The notes beneath the pieces were generated by a model. The model was not told where the DNA came from. It saw only the letters and a list, made by a program, of their open reading frames with translations, and did no database searches. From Rubrivivax sp. (GTDB lineage: Bacteria; Pseudomonadota; Gammaproteobacteria; Burkholderiales; Burkholderiaceae_C), in NCBI GenBank assembly GCA_016788525.1, contig JAEUPD010000166.1, forward strand, positions 1 through 64,000: a stretch of DNA of 64,000 bases, written 5' to 3'. The translations under genes and the position numbers were made by a program. The stretch's first letter is position 1. Every line of letters starts with the position of its first letter. This document shows positions 30,000 through 39,309 of this stretch, in pieces.

Positions 30000-32900
30000 G
30001 TGAACACGCCACGCGCCTCGCTCTCGCCCCGGCTGGCCGGGTCGATGGCGCCGCTGCGCTGGCTGACGGTGGCGCTGGCCTCGGTGGCCCTGGCCTACGC
30101 CGGCGCGCTTTCGTGGCCACCGGCCGAGCCGTGGAGCTGGGTGGCGTTGCCCACGGGGTTGGCGCTGTCCATGGCGCTGCGCTTCGGCTGGGCCGAGCTG
30201 GTGGCCACGCTGGTTGGCCTGCTGCTGGCGATGCTCGGCGGCATGCACGGCATCGCCTCTTCGCTGGGCGCGCTGGCCGCCGTTGGCGCCACCGTGCTCA
30301 TCGCCGTGCGGCTGCTGCGCCTGTTCATGTTTGATGCCCGCCTCGACCGGCCGCGCGACGTCGCCGCGCTGGTGCTGGTGGTGCCGCTGGCCGCCGCTGC
30401 GCCGTGCCTGGTGCTGAGCGCCTGGGTGGCGTCGGCTCACCAGGACCTCTGGTGGCGCAGCGGGGTGGCCGGCTGGGGAATCCTGGTCGTCGGCATGCTG
30501 CTCGGCGTTTCGGCGGGGCTGGCGACGGATCGCCGGGTGCTCGCCACGCTGCAGCCGCAGGCAGACTGGCGCGAGGGCCTGACTGCCTTGCTGAGCGTCG
30601 CGGTGGTGCTGGCGGGCCTCTGGGCGCTGCCTCAGCTTGGCCAAGCGCTGCAGCTGCTGTCGGCGCTCGCCCTGCCGCTGCTGGTGGCCGGGCTTGCGCT
30701 GCGCGGCCACCACACGCTGGGCGCCGTCGCCGCGCTGCTGGGCATGCTGATCGCCGCGACGGCCCTGCGCGACATGCCGCTGGACGAGGGCCAGCGCATC
30801 GAGTTCGGCGCCGCCTTGCTGGTGTGGGGCGCCGCAAACATCGCCGCCCTGCTCGGCGCCCACGCCGCCGCCGTGGGCTGGGCCGGCAAGGCGCAGCGCT
30901 GGGAGTGGGCGCTGGATGGCTCGCGCATCGGCGTCGCCGACTGGGACCTCACGCTGGGCAGCGGCTTCGCCTCGGCCGCCTGGCACGCCATCACGCGTGA
31001 AGCCGCGCGGCGCTGGAAGCCTGAAGCCTGGATGGCGCAAGCCCACCCCGACGACCAGGCGGCGCTGCGCGCCGCCGTCGAGGCCGTGCGCAGCGGCGCC
31101 AGCGGGCGGCGTCAGGTCGAGCTTCGGCTGCCCGATGGCCGCGACTGGCGCTGGTTCGACGCCACGTTGCTGGTCACCGAGCGCGACGGCACCGACCGGC
31201 CCACGCGCGTCCTCGTCACGCTGGCCGACATTCACGAACGCCACCAGGCGCAGGAGCGCCAGCGCATGTCGCTCACCTTGTTCCAGCACCTGCACGAGGG
31301 GTTGCTGGTGATCGACGCGGACATGCGCACGCTGGACGTCAACCCGGCCTTCGGCGAGATCCTGGGCACCACGCGCGAGGCGATGCTGGGCCGCGTGCCG
31401 AGCCTCTTGCGCCCCGACCCGGCCGACCCGCAGGCGCGCGAGCAGCGCGCCGCGATGTGGGCCGCCCTGCGCAGCGAGGGCCGCTGGCGCGGTGAGCTGA
31501 ACGACCGCCGCGCCGACGGCGAGCCCGTGACGCTGCAGACCACCATCTCCGCGGTCACCGACGCCAGCGGGCGGCCGGACTACCACGTGGTGGTCATCGC
31601 CGACATCACCGCGCAGCGCCAGCAGCGCGAGCAGCTCGAGCGCCAGGCCCACTTCGACGAGCTGACGCGGCTGCCCAACCGCACCCGCCTGTCGCAGCTG
31701 CTGGTCGAGGCGATGCAGGCCACCGATCGCGACGGCTACCTGCTCATCGTGTGCTACCTCGACATCGACCACTTCAAGCCGGTCAACGACCGCCACGGCC
31801 ACGCCGCTGGCGACCGGCTGCTGGTGGAGCTGGCCGCGCGACTGCGCAGCGCCTTGCGCAGCCGCGTCAACTGGGCCGACGCGGCCGCGCGCCTGGGCGG
31901 CGACGAGTTCGTGCTGCTGCTGCGCGCGGGCACGCTGGAAGAGGCGCGGCTGGCGGTGGAGCGCGTGCTGCGCGTGGTGGCCCAGCCGTATGTCGTCGAC
32001 CCTGACGCCGATCCGGTCCAGGTCAGCGCGAGCATGGGCGCGACCATCTACCCCATCGACCGCAGCGATGCCGACACGCTGCTGCGCCACGCCGACAACG
32101 CGATGTACGGCGCCAAGCAGGCCGGCCGCAATGGCTACCTGTTCTTCGACCCCGAAAACCGGCGCCGCACCGAAGAACGCGTGATGGCCATCGGCCGCGT
32201 GCAGGAGGCGCTGGACCTGCACGAGTTCGTGCTCTTCTACCAGCCCAAGGTCGACATGCGCACCGGGCGCGTGCTGGGGCTGGAGGCGCTGCTGCGCTGG
32301 GAACACCCGCAGCAGGGCTTGATCGCCCCACTGCAGTTCCTGCCACTGATCGAGAACACGGGGCTGTCCTCGCGCGTGGGCGACTGGGTGCTGTCGCAGG
32401 CACTGGACCACCTCGTGCAGTGGCATCGCGCGGGCCTGGGGCTGTCGGTCAGCGTCAACATCTCCGCGCGCCACCTGCAGGAACCCGACTTCGCGCAGCG
32501 TTTGTCCGCGCTGCTGGCGCGGCGCAGCGAGCCGCTGGCGCGGCACCTCGAACTGGAGATGCTGGAGAGCGCCGCGCACGCCGACATCGAGGCCACTTCG
32601 CAGCTGATGGCGCGCTGCCAGGCGATGGGCGTGCGCTTCGCGCTGGACGACTTCGGCACCGGCTACTCGACGCTCACCTATCTGAAACGCCTTCCGGTGG
32701 ACGTGCTGAAGATCGACCGCAGCTTCGTGCACCACATGCTGGTCGATGCGCACGACCGCGCCATCGTCGAGGGCGTCGTCGGCCTGGCGCGCACCTTCAA
32801 CTGCAGCGTGGTGGCCGAAGGCGTGGAGTCGCCGGCGCAGGCGCGGGCGCTGCTGGAGCTGGGCTGCGACATCGGCCAGGGCAACGGCATCGCCACGCCG

Positions 32901-33017
32901 ATGCGCGCCGAGGAAGTGGCGCGCTGGGTGCGCGAGTACCGCGGCATGTTCGCCCTGGCGCAGGCGGCCGCCCCGGCGCCCGGAACCGAGGCGCAGCGGC
33001 CGGCCAGCGCCACCTGA
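30000..33017 (+). CDS. Membrane-bound PAS-GGDEF-EAL c-di-GMP signalling protein
   Basis: About 1005 residues from a GTG at 30000; GTG 29991 and ATG 30045 are alternatives and none has a good ribosome-binding site. About eight hydrophobic segments (residues 15-300) form a MASE1-like sensor. Two PAS segments follow (about 300-420 with a WRWFDATLLV tail, and about 425-545). The GGDEF domain keeps the active motif (RLGGDEFVLLL, about 633). The EAL domain keeps EALLRWEHP (about 762), NISARHL, DDFGTGYSTLTYLK and KIDRSFV. Both synthesis and hydrolysis of c-di-GMP look possible. The I-site Arg is replaced by Asn (NWAD), suggesting weak product inhibition. The protein follows yggX but looks independent. 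Confidence 0.93.
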   Translation: MNTPRASLSPRLAGSMAPLRWLTVALASVALAYAGALSWPPAEPWSWVALPTGLALSMALRFGWAELVATLVGLLLAMLGGMHGIASSLGALAAVGATVLIAVRLLRLFMFDARLDRPRDVAALVLVVPLAAAAPCLVLSAWVASAHQDLWWRSGVAGWGILVVGMLLGVSAGLATDRRVLATLQPQADWREGLTALLSVAVVLAGLWALPQLGQALQLLSALALPLLVAGLALRGHHTLGAVAALLGMLIAATALRDMPLDEGQRIEFGAALLVWGAANIAALLGAHAAAVGWAGKAQRWEWALDGSRIGVADWDLTLGSGFASAAWHAITREAARRWKPEAWMAQAHPDDQAALRAAVEAVRSGASGRRQVELRLPDGRDWRWFDATLLVTERDGTDRPTRVLVTLADIHERHQAQERQRMSLTLFQHLHEGLLVIDADMRTLDVNPAFGEILGTTREAMLGRVPSLLRPDPADPQAREQRAAMWAALRSEGRWRGELNDRRADGEPVTLQTTISAVTDASGRPDYHVVVIADITAQRQQREQLERQAHFDELTRLPNRTRLSQLLVEAMQATDRDGYLLIVCYLDIDHFKPVNDRHGHAAGDRLLVELAARLRSALRSRVNWADAAARLGGDEFVLLLRAGTLEEARLAVERVLRVVAQPYVVDPDADPVQVSASMGATIYPIDRSDADTLLRHADNAMYGAKQAGRNGYLFFDPENRRRTEERVMAIGRVQEALDLHEFVLFYQPKVDMRTGRVLGLEALLRWEHPQQGLIAPLQFLPLIENTGLSSRVGDWVLSQALDHLVQWHRAGLGLSVSVNISARHLQEPDFAQRLSALLARRSEPLARHLELEMLESAAHADIEATSQLMARCQAMGVRFALDDFGTGYSTLTYLKRLPVDVLKIDRSFVHHMLVDAHDRAIVEGVVGLARTFNCSVVAEGVESPAQARALLELGCDIGQGNGIATPMRAEEVARWVREYRGMFALAQAAAPAPGTEAQRPASAT

Positions 33018-33138
33018 GCGCCGGCGCTGCCGCTGCCGCCGCCGCGCCGGGTTCGGGCCGCGGCGGTACCGCGCAAGCGGGGCGGCGGCTGGACCTCGGA
33101 CGAAGCGGCCCGGGAGGACCGCGCCCTACACTGTCGCG

Positions 33139-35109
33139 GTGATCCCACAGGGCTTCCTGCAAGAGCTGCTCGCACGCACCGACCTGGTCGAGGTGGTCTC
33201 TCGCCATGTCGAGCTCAAGCGCAGCGGCATCAACCTGATGGGGCTGTGCCCCTTCCACGCCGAGCGCAGCCCGAGCTTCTCGGTCAACCCGGGCAAGGGC
33301 TTCTACTACTGCTTCGGCTGCGGCGCCGGCGGCGACGCCATCCGCTTTCTCACCGACCACCTGGGGCTCAGCTTCATCGAGGCCGTGCGTGACCTGGCGC
33401 AGCGCGCCGGCCTCGCCGTGCCCGAGGAGCAGGTCAGCCCCGAGGAGCGCGAACGGCGCGAGACGCTGCGCCAGCGCCGCCTGAGCCTGGCCGAGCTGCT
33501 GCAGCGCGCCGCCGAGTTCTACCGCGCACAGCTGAAGGCCAGCCCGCGCGCCATCGAGTACCTCAAGCGCCGCGGGCTCACCGGCGCGATCGCCGCGCGC
33601 TTCGGCCTGGGCTATGCGCCGCCGGGCTGGCGCACGCTGGCTGGTGTTTTCGGGCAGTACGACGACCCGCGCCTGGAAGAGGCCGGCCTCGTTCGCGCCC
33701 GCGAGGCCGACGGCGGCGAGGCGGGCGGCGGCAATCCGGGCGCCGGAAACTCTGACAGCGCCGACGCCGCGGTGGCCATGGAGGCGACAGAAGCGACAGA
33801 AGCGACAGAAGCGACAGGGGCCCCCGACCACCTCGCGCGCGGCGAACGCACGGAACGCGGCCGCTACGACTGGTTCCGCCACCGCGTGATGTTCCCCATC
33901 CGCAGCGTCGCAGGCGAGGTCATCGGTTTCGGCGGCCGTGTGCTCGACGACAGCAAGCCCAAGTACATCAACTCGCCCGAGACGCCGCTGTTCAGCAAGG
34001 GGCGCGAGCTGTATGGGCTGTACGAGGCGCGCCAGGCACTGCGCGAGCATGGCTACGCGCTGGTGGTCGAGGGCTACATGGATGTCGTGGCACTCGCGCA
34101 GCACGGCTTCGCCAACGCCGTGGCCACGCTGGGCACGGCGTGCACGGCCGACCATGTGCACAAGCTGTTCCGCTTCACCGACGCGGTGGTGTTCAGCTTC
34201 GACGGCGACGCGGCCGGCCGGCGCGCCGCCGCACGCGCGCTGGAAGCCGCGCTGCCGCACGCCACCGACCTGCGCAGTGTCAAGTTCCTCTTCCTGCCGC
34301 CGGAGCACGACCCCGACAGCTACGTGCGCGAATTGGGCGCCGAGGCGTTCCGCAGCGCGGTGGCCGCGGCCGTGCCGCTTTCCAGGCAATTGCTCGAGCT
34401 TGCTGGCGAGGGCCAGGACCTCGACACGGCCGAGGGCCGCGCGCGACTGCTCGCCCAGGCCCGGCCGCTTTGGCAGGCACTGCCCGACGGGGCCTTGAAG
34501 CGGCAGGTGTTCGCCGACCTGGCGGCAGCCGGCCGGCTGGCCGCGGAAGACCTCGCGAGCCTGTGGGGCACCGACGCGGCCGCAAGGCCGCGCGAGCGCG
34601 GTCCGGCGCCACACCTGCGCCCTGCCCCGGTGCGGATGCCGCTGCGCCGCGCACCGGCGGGCAACGCCGACCTTGCGGTGCGGCTGCTGCTGCTGCACAG
34701 CGACTGGTGGGACCGCCTGAGCGCCGAAGACCACCAGCTGCTGCATGACCTGGGAGGCACGCACGGGCAGGCCGTGGCCTGGCTGGAGCAGCAGATCACC
34801 GAACATGGCGCCCAGACCTGGGCCGCGCTGGCCGAAGCCGCGCAGGGGCAGCCCTGGGAGGCGGCGCTGCGCCCTCAGGTGGACGCCGCGGCGCAGGAGG
34901 AGCAGCAGCCGTTCGGCGACCTCGAGGTGGTCGTGCACCGCCTGTGGGCCGAGCGGCGCAAGGCCGAGGTGCGTGAACTCATCGCCACCGGTCGAACCGA
35001 CGCCGAGCACCTGGCCAGGGTGCGCACGCTGAGCCTCGAGGCCGAGCGCCACGACCGGGCCGCCCGCAGCCCCGCCGGCGCGAAGCCGGCGGATTCGCGG
35101 CACGCCTGA
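33139..35109 (+). CDS. dnaG: DNA primase DnaG
   Basis: 656 residues from the GTG at 33139. The N-terminal zinc-binding domain has CPFH and CFGC ligands (about 36-64). The RNA polymerase domain contains FRHRVMFPIRS and GFGGRVLDDSKPKYINSPET. TOPRIM has EGYMDVVAL (about 310) and FDGDAAGRRAA. A C-terminal DnaB-interacting region follows. An unusual 45- to 50-residue low-complexity insertion (about 188-240) sits just before RYDWFRHRVMFPI, where other primases have fewer than ten residues. It includes a 9-bp tandem repeat. The usual rpsU-dnaG-rpoD neighbours are not seen; rpoD may lie elsewhere. Confidence 0.97.
   Translation: MIPQGFLQELLARTDLVEVVSRHVELKRSGINLMGLCPFHAERSPSFSVNPGKGFYYCFGCGAGGDAIRFLTDHLGLSFIEAVRDLAQRAGLAVPEEQVSPEERERRETLRQRRLSLAELLQRAAEFYRAQLKASPRAIEYLKRRGLTGAIAARFGLGYAPPGWRTLAGVFGQYDDPRLEEAGLVRAREADGGEAGGGNPGAGNSDSADAAVAMEATEATEATEATGAPDHLARGERTERGRYDWFRHRVMFPIRSVAGEVIGFGGRVLDDSKPKYINSPETPLFSKGRELYGLYEARQALREHGYALVVEGYMDVVALAQHGFANAVATLGTACTADHVHKLFRFTDAVVFSFDGDAAGRRAAARALEAALPHATDLRSVKFLFLPPEHDPDSYVRELGAEAFRSAVAAAVPLSRQLLELAGEGQDLDTAEGRARLLAQARPLWQALPDGALKRQVFADLAAAGRLAAEDLASLWGTDAAARPRERGPAPHLRPAPVRMPLRRAPAGNADLAVRLLLLHSDWWDRLSAEDHQLLHDLGGTHGQAVAWLEQQITEHGAQTWAALAEAAQGQPWEAALRPQVDAAAQEEQQPFGDLEVVVHRLWAERRKAEVRELIATGRTDAEHLARVRTLSLEAERHDRAARSPAGAKPADSRHA
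33781..33816 (+). repeat. 9-bp tandem repeat inside dnaG
   Basis: Four in-frame copies of GAAGCGACA (the first as GAGGCGACA) encode EAT EAT EAT EAT. Copy number changes would lengthen or shorten DnaG by three residues without a frameshift. Confidence 0.85.
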
Positions 35110-35153
35110 GGCGCCGCACTCGCCGTGCCCGCCCGCCGCGGGCCGGGCTGCGG

Positions 35154-35567
35154 TCAGCCCCCGGCGCCCAGCGCTGCGATGCCGGCACGCGCGATCTGCG
35201 CGTCTTCGGCCGACTTCACGCCGCTGACGCCCACGGCGCCCAGACACTGGCCGCCGTGCATGATCGGCAGCCCGCCTTCCAGCATGCCTTCCAGCGTCGG
35301 CGCGCTCAGGAACGACACCCGACCCTGGTTGATCATCTCCTCGTAGACACGACTCTCGCGCCGGCCTACGGCGGCGGTGCGCGCCTTGGCCGGCGCGATA
35401 TGGGCGGAGATGGGCGGCGCGCCGTCCAGCCGCTGCAGCCACAGCAGGTGGCCCCCATCGTCGGCGATGGCGATCGTCACCGCCCAGCCGTTGCGCTGCG
35501 CCTCCGCCTCGGCGGCGGCGGCAATGCTGCGGGTGTCTTCCAGGGTGAGAAAGGGCTTGGTCTTCAT
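35154..35567 (-). CDS. GlcG/HbpS-family (DUF336) protein
   Basis: 137 residues from the ATG at 35567. One GlcG/HbpS domain: TLEDTRSIAAAAEAEAQ, VTIAIADDGGHLLWLQRLD, IAPAKARTA, then GGLPIMHGGQCLGAVGVSG, the conserved glycine-rich core. HbpS of Streptomyces binds haem; GlcG is of unknown function in glycolate operons. Nothing nearby shows which applies. It is convergent with dnaG (44 bp apart). Confidence 0.85.
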   Translation of the reverse strand: MKTKPFLTLEDTRSIAAAAEAEAQRNGWAVTIAIADDGGHLLWLQRLDGAPPISAHIAPAKARTAAVGRRESRVYEEMINQGRVSFLSAPTLEGMLEGGLPIMHGGQCLGAVGVSGVKSAEDAQIARAGIAALGAGG

Positions 35568-35721
35568 GGCCGCGGACGATACCGTGCGGCGGGTCGATGT
35601 CGCCAGTGGCCCTGGGGACATCGACCCCACGCAGCATCGGCGGCTTCACTACAATCGGCCGTCATGTCGTGCCCTCGGGAAGCTCCTGGGGTGCGACCCG
35701 GTCTTCACCGAAGGAGGTGTC

Positions 35722-36408
35722 ATGGATCAGACCCTGCAAAGCACTTACGGCTCGCTGGCCACCACGGCCGCCGAACGCAACCGCGTCCTGCGCAACACCT
35801 ACTGGCTGCTGGCGCTGTCGATGGTGCCGACAGTTCTGGGCGCCTGGATCGGCGTGCAGACCGGCCTCGCGCGCGCCATGGGCCCGGGCATCGGGCTCAT
35901 GGTCTTCCTGGCCGGCGCGTTCGGCTTCATGTTCGCCATCGAGAAGTTCAAGAACTCCGCCGCCGGGGTACCCATCCTGCTGGGCTTCACGTTCTTCATG
36001 GGCGTGATGCTGTCGCGCCTGCTGGGCGTGGTGCTCGGCATGAGCAACGGCGCCAGCCTGGTGATGACCGCGTTTGCCGGCACCGGTCTCATCTTCTTCG
36101 GCATGGCCACGCTTTCCAGCGTCGTCAAGCGCGACCTGTCGGGCATGGCCAAGTTCATGTTCATCGGGGTCGTGCTGGTGTTCGTGGCAGCCATCGCCAA
36201 CGTGTTCCTGCAAAGCAGCGCGCTGATGATCACCATCGCGGTGGTCGCGATCGCGGTGTTCTCGTTTTTCATCCTGTACGACCTGAAGCGCGTGGCCGAC
36301 GGCGAAGAGACGAACTACATCACCGCCACGCTGGGCGTCTACCTCAGCATCTACAACGTGTTCCAGAGCCTGCTGGCGATCCTTGGCATTGCCGGCGGCG
36401 ACGACTGA
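35722..36408 (+). CDS. Bax inhibitor-1 / YccA family membrane protein
   Basis: 228 residues from the ATG at 35722 with a strong AAGGAGGTG site. Seven hydrophobic helices can be drawn, ending in SIYNVFQSLLAILGIAGGDD. The FILYDLKRVADGEE loop with its Asp and the LGVYLSIYNVFQ helix are diagnostic of the BI-1/YccA family. YccA of E. coli binds and moderates the FtsH protease; other members are pH-sensitive Ca2+ channels. A good intrinsic terminator follows, so the gene is probably transcribed alone. Confidence 0.92.
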   Translation: MDQTLQSTYGSLATTAAERNRVLRNTYWLLALSMVPTVLGAWIGVQTGLARAMGPGIGLMVFLAGAFGFMFAIEKFKNSAAGVPILLGFTFFMGVMLSRLLGVVLGMSNGASLVMTAFAGTGLIFFGMATLSSVVKRDLSGMAKFMFIGVVLVFVAAIANVFLQSSALMITIAVVAIAVFSFFILYDLKRVADGEETNYITATLGVYLSIYNVFQSLLAILGIAGGDD

Positions 36409-36440
36409 GAAGCGGCCTCAGCCGTCCGACACTGTCATGC

Positions 36441-36470
36441 AACGGGGCCTTCCGGCCCCGTTTGCCTTTC
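36441..36470 (+). terminator. Rho-independent terminator after the BI-1 gene
   Basis: AACGGGGCC (36441-36449), loop TTCC, GGCCCCGTT (36454-36462), then TGCCTTTC. A 9-bp GC-rich stem with a T-rich tail, 33 bp after the stop codon. Confidence 0.8.
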
Positions 36471-36554
36471 CGGGCCGAGGAAACCGCGGCGACGGCGGCA
36501 GTCGCGGATGCTGATTGGCGACGGGTGCGCCCGACGCCGCGGCCTCAGACGCGC

Positions 36555-37955
36555 TCAAGCCGCCGGCGCAGCCTGCGCCGGCATCGCGGGGTCGCGGTCG
36601 AAGACCGCGATGCTCTCGACATGGGCGGTGTGGGGGAACATGTTCACCACGCCCGCCATCTGGCAGCGGTAGCCCGCCTGATGGACCAGCAGGCCGGCAT
36701 CGCGCGCCAGGGTTGCGGGGTTGCAGCTGACGTAGACGATGCGAAGCGGCGGCTGCCACGTGGCGCTGCCGGCGGCAGCCTCGGCAAGCGCCTTGGCCAG
36801 CGCGAAGGCGCCTTCCCGCGGCGGGTCGACCAGCCACCGCGTGGCGGTGCCGAAGACCTGCAGCCGCTGCGCGTCGATCTCGAACAGGTTGGCCGCCTCG
36901 AAGCGGGCACGCCCGGCCAGGCCGTTCAAGCGTGCGTTGGCGCGGGCGCGCTCCACGAGGGTGTTGCTGCCCTCCACGCCCAGCACGCTGGCGCCGGTGG
37001 CCGCCATCGGCAGCGTGAAGTTGCCCAGGCCGCAGAACCAGTCGAGCGCCGGCTCCCCGGGCCGCAGGTCCAGCAGGCGCAGCGCGCGGCTCACGAGCAC
37101 GCGGTTGATGTGCGGGTTGACCTGGGTGAAGTCGGTCGGCTTGAACGGCATCGTCACGCCGAACTCGGGCAAGGCGTACCAAGGCTCCGCTCGGGCTGGC
37201 ACCAGCGGCTCGACGGTGTCGGGCCCGCCGGGCTGCAGCCACCAGTGCACGCCGTGCACCTCGGCGAATGCCGCCAGGCGCCGGCGGTCGGCCTCGGCCA
37301 GCGGCTCCAGGTGGCGCAGCACCAGCACCACCTGGTCGTCCCCGGCGGCCAGCTCGATCTGCGGCAGGCGTTCACGCTGCGACATGCCGCCGATCAGCGC
37401 GCGCAGCGCGGGCAGCAGCGCGCTCACTTTCGGCGGCAGCACCGCGCAGCTGGTCATGTCGGCCACGTAGCGCGACTTGCGCTCGTGAAAGCCCACCAGC
37501 ACCGTGCCCTTCTTGGCCACGTACCGCACCGACAGCCGCGCGCGATAGCGATAGCCCCACCCCGGCCCGGCGATCGGCGGCAGCATCTGCTCGGGCTTCA
37601 CCTTGGCCAGGTGCCACAACGCGTCTTCCAGCACACGCTGCTTGACAGCCACCTGCGCGGCCAGGTGCAGGTGCTGCATCTTGCAGCCGCCGCAGGCGCC
37701 GGCGTGCAGGCCGAAGTGCGGGCAGGCCGGCTTCACGCGCTGGGCACTCTCGCGCGCGATGGCCGAGACCTGGCCCTGCTCCCACTGGTTCTTCTTGCGC
37801 GCGACCTGCACCTGCACGCGCTCGCCGGGCAGCGCGCCTTCGATGAAGACGACCTTTCCCGCGCCCTCGGCGCCCGGTTCCGGCGCGCGGTGCGCCACGC
37901 CCTGCCCTTCGAGGTCCAGCGACTCGACCTCGAGCCATTCGAAGCCCGGATTCAT
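36555..37955 (-). CDS. rlmD: 23S rRNA (uracil-1939-C5)-methyltransferase RlmD
   Basis: 466 residues from the ATG at 37955. An N-terminal TRAM domain ([16 protein letters not shown]) is followed by the Fe-S cysteines ([19 protein letters not shown]). The SAM-dependent methyltransferase core has [23 protein letters not shown] and the catalytic nucleophile/base region [12 protein letters not shown]. It methylates U1939 of 23S rRNA. RlmD rather than RlmC/TrmA is indicated by the Cys-rich N terminus and overall length. The last gene of its transcript; convergent with the BI-1 gene. Confidence 0.94.
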   Translation of the reverse strand: MNPGFEWLEVESLDLEGQGVAHRAPEPGAEGAGKVVFIEGALPGERVQVQVARKKNQWEQGQVSAIARESAQRVKPACPHFGLHAGACGGCKMQHLHLAAQVAVKQRVLEDALWHLAKVKPEQMLPPIAGPGWGYRYRARLSVRYVAKKGTVLVGFHERKSRYVADMTSCAVLPPKVSALLPALRALIGGMSQRERLPQIELAAGDDQVVLVLRHLEPLAEADRRRLAAFAEVHGVHWWLQPGGPDTVEPLVPARAEPWYALPEFGVTMPFKPTDFTQVNPHINRVLVSRALRLLDLRPGEPALDWFCGLGNFTLPMAATGASVLGVEGSNTLVERARANARLNGLAGRARFEAANLFEIDAQRLQVFGTATRWLVDPPREGAFALAKALAEAAAGSATWQPPLRIVYVSCNPATLARDAGLLVHQAGYRCQMAGVVNMFPHTAHVESIAVFDRDPAMPAQAAPAA

Positions 37956-37979
37956 CGCCGCGATTATCCGGGCGCCCTC

Positions 37980-38009
37980 AAAGCACAACGGCCGCCCGAA
38001 GGCGGCCGT
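37980..38009 (-). terminator. Terminator of the liv-type operon
   Basis: On the minus strand ACGGCCGCC (complement of 38001-38009), loop TTCG, GGCGGCCGT (complement of 37988-37996), then TGTGCTTTGAG. A 9-bp stem with a stable UUCG loop and a modest U-rich tail, 23 bp after the substrate-binding protein stop, separating it from rlmD. Confidence 0.75.
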
Positions 38010-38031
38010 GGGCATCAGGCGGAAGGCACCG

Positions 38032-39198
38032 TCAGGGCTTGATGTAGTCCGAGACCACCTTCCAGCGCGCGTCTTGCAGTTGCGACAGTCGGGCCACGTC
38101 GCTGGCCTGCCGCTTGTTCGGGCCGAACTTGGCGATCGGGCTGCCGAAGATGTCGGCCGGGAACTCATTCACCTCGGCGGCCTTGATGAAGCTGTCGGCG
38201 GTGAGGTTGGGGCCGGCACGGTTGACGACCTGGATGAACGCGTCGATCGCCGTGTAGCCATAGACGGAGAAGACGGTCGGGTCTTCGTTGAACTTGGTCT
38301 TGTACTTGGCGGCCCAGAAGCGGATGGCGTTGGCGCTTTCGTCCAGGTACGGGTGCTGCACCGTCATCGTCGCATACAGGCCGTCCATCGCCTTGCCGCC
38401 AAGCTTGTGGATCAGGTCGGTGTAGGCGGCGTTGGAGCCGAGGAAGGTGGGCGAAAAGCCCGTCTTGCGCGACTCGGCGATGGTGCCCACGGTCTCGCGG
38501 ATGATGGTGCCCAGCACCACGAAGTCGCAGCCGGCCGCCTTCATGCGCGCCACCTGCGAGCTGAAGTCGGTGGCACCGCGCTTGAAGCTGGTCTTCTCGG
38601 CCAGGTCCAGACCGATGGTCTTCAGCCCCGCCTCGGCGCCGCGCATCACCTCGAGGCCGAAGTCGTCGTCCTGGTACAGCGTGCAGGCCTTCTTCGCGCC
38701 CTTCTCCTTGGCCAGCCGGGGAGCGGCCACGCGCATCTGGTCGAAGTAGCTGGCCGCGAACGAGAACTTCAGCTTGTGGAAAGGCTGGAACATGTCCTGC
38801 GAAGAGGTGAGCGGGAACCAGTTGATCACGCCCTTCTCGAGCTGCACCGGCAGCGCGGCGTTGTTGTGCGCCGTGCCGATGTGCTGGACCATGGCGAAGA
38901 TCTTGTCCTGGTTGACCAGCTTCTGGGCGGCCAGCACGGCCTTCCTCGGGTCGTAGGCGCTGTCCTCGACGACCAGCTTGATCTTGCGGCCGTGGATCGC
39001 ACCCTGCTCGTTCAGCTCGTCCAGACGCAACTGCATGCCGTTGCGGGCCTGCTTGCCAAAACCGGCGATCGGGCCCGACAGGTCCTGGATCGAGCCGATC
39101 GTGATCTCGGTCTTGCTGACACCTTGGGTCTGCGCCGAGGCAGCCGCGGCGGCCAGGGCCAGCACCGCAGCGGCCAGCACGGGAATCGTTCTCTTCAT
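38032..39198 (-). CDS. ABC transporter periplasmic substrate-binding protein (LivJ/K type)
   Basis: 388 residues from the ATG at 39198, preceded by AAGGAGACC. A signal peptide ([22 protein letters not shown]) leads to [21 protein letters not shown], the usual start of type I periplasmic binding proteins of the branched-chain amino acid class. In Burkholderiales this class has radiated to bind many carboxylates, aromatic acids and urea, so the substrate is open. It is the last gene of the livH-M-G-F-ligase operon, after a 111-bp gap, and is followed by a terminator. Confidence 0.92.
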   Translation of the reverse strand: MKRTIPVLAAAVLALAAAAASAQTQGVSKTEITIGSIQDLSGPIAGFGKQARNGMQLRLDELNEQGAIHGRKIKLVVEDSAYDPRKAVLAAQKLVNQDKIFAMVQHIGTAHNNAALPVQLEKGVINWFPLTSSQDMFQPFHKLKFSFAASYFDQMRVAAPRLAKEKGAKKACTLYQDDDFGLEVMRGAEAGLKTIGLDLAEKTSFKRGATDFSSQVARMKAAGCDFVVLGTIIRETVGTIAESRKTGFSPTFLGSNAAYTDLIHKLGGKAMDGLYATMTVQHPYLDESANAIRFWAAKYKTKFNEDPTVFSVYGYTAIDAFIQVVNRAGPNLTADSFIKAAEVNEFPADIFGSPIAKFGPNKRQASDVARLSQLQDARWKVVSDYIKP

Positions 39199-39309
39199 GG
39201 GGTCTCCTTGGGGAAAGACGGGAACAACGGAAGACTCGAACCCGGATTGTCGAACCCGACAGGTCTCACCGGGGTTGTCGGGGACACTACCTAGGGCAAG
39301 CCCTGATGC

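Noticed and set aside
29799..32753. 984-codon open frame antisense to the GGDEF-EAL gene
   Set aside because: Product is His/Gln/Arg-rich without any domain. Such frames arise opposite GC-rich genes because of third-position bias; the sense strand has full catalytic motifs.
32797..35649. 950-codon open frame antisense to dnaG and beyond
   Set aside because: Spans two real genes and their gap on the other strand; no recognisable domain.
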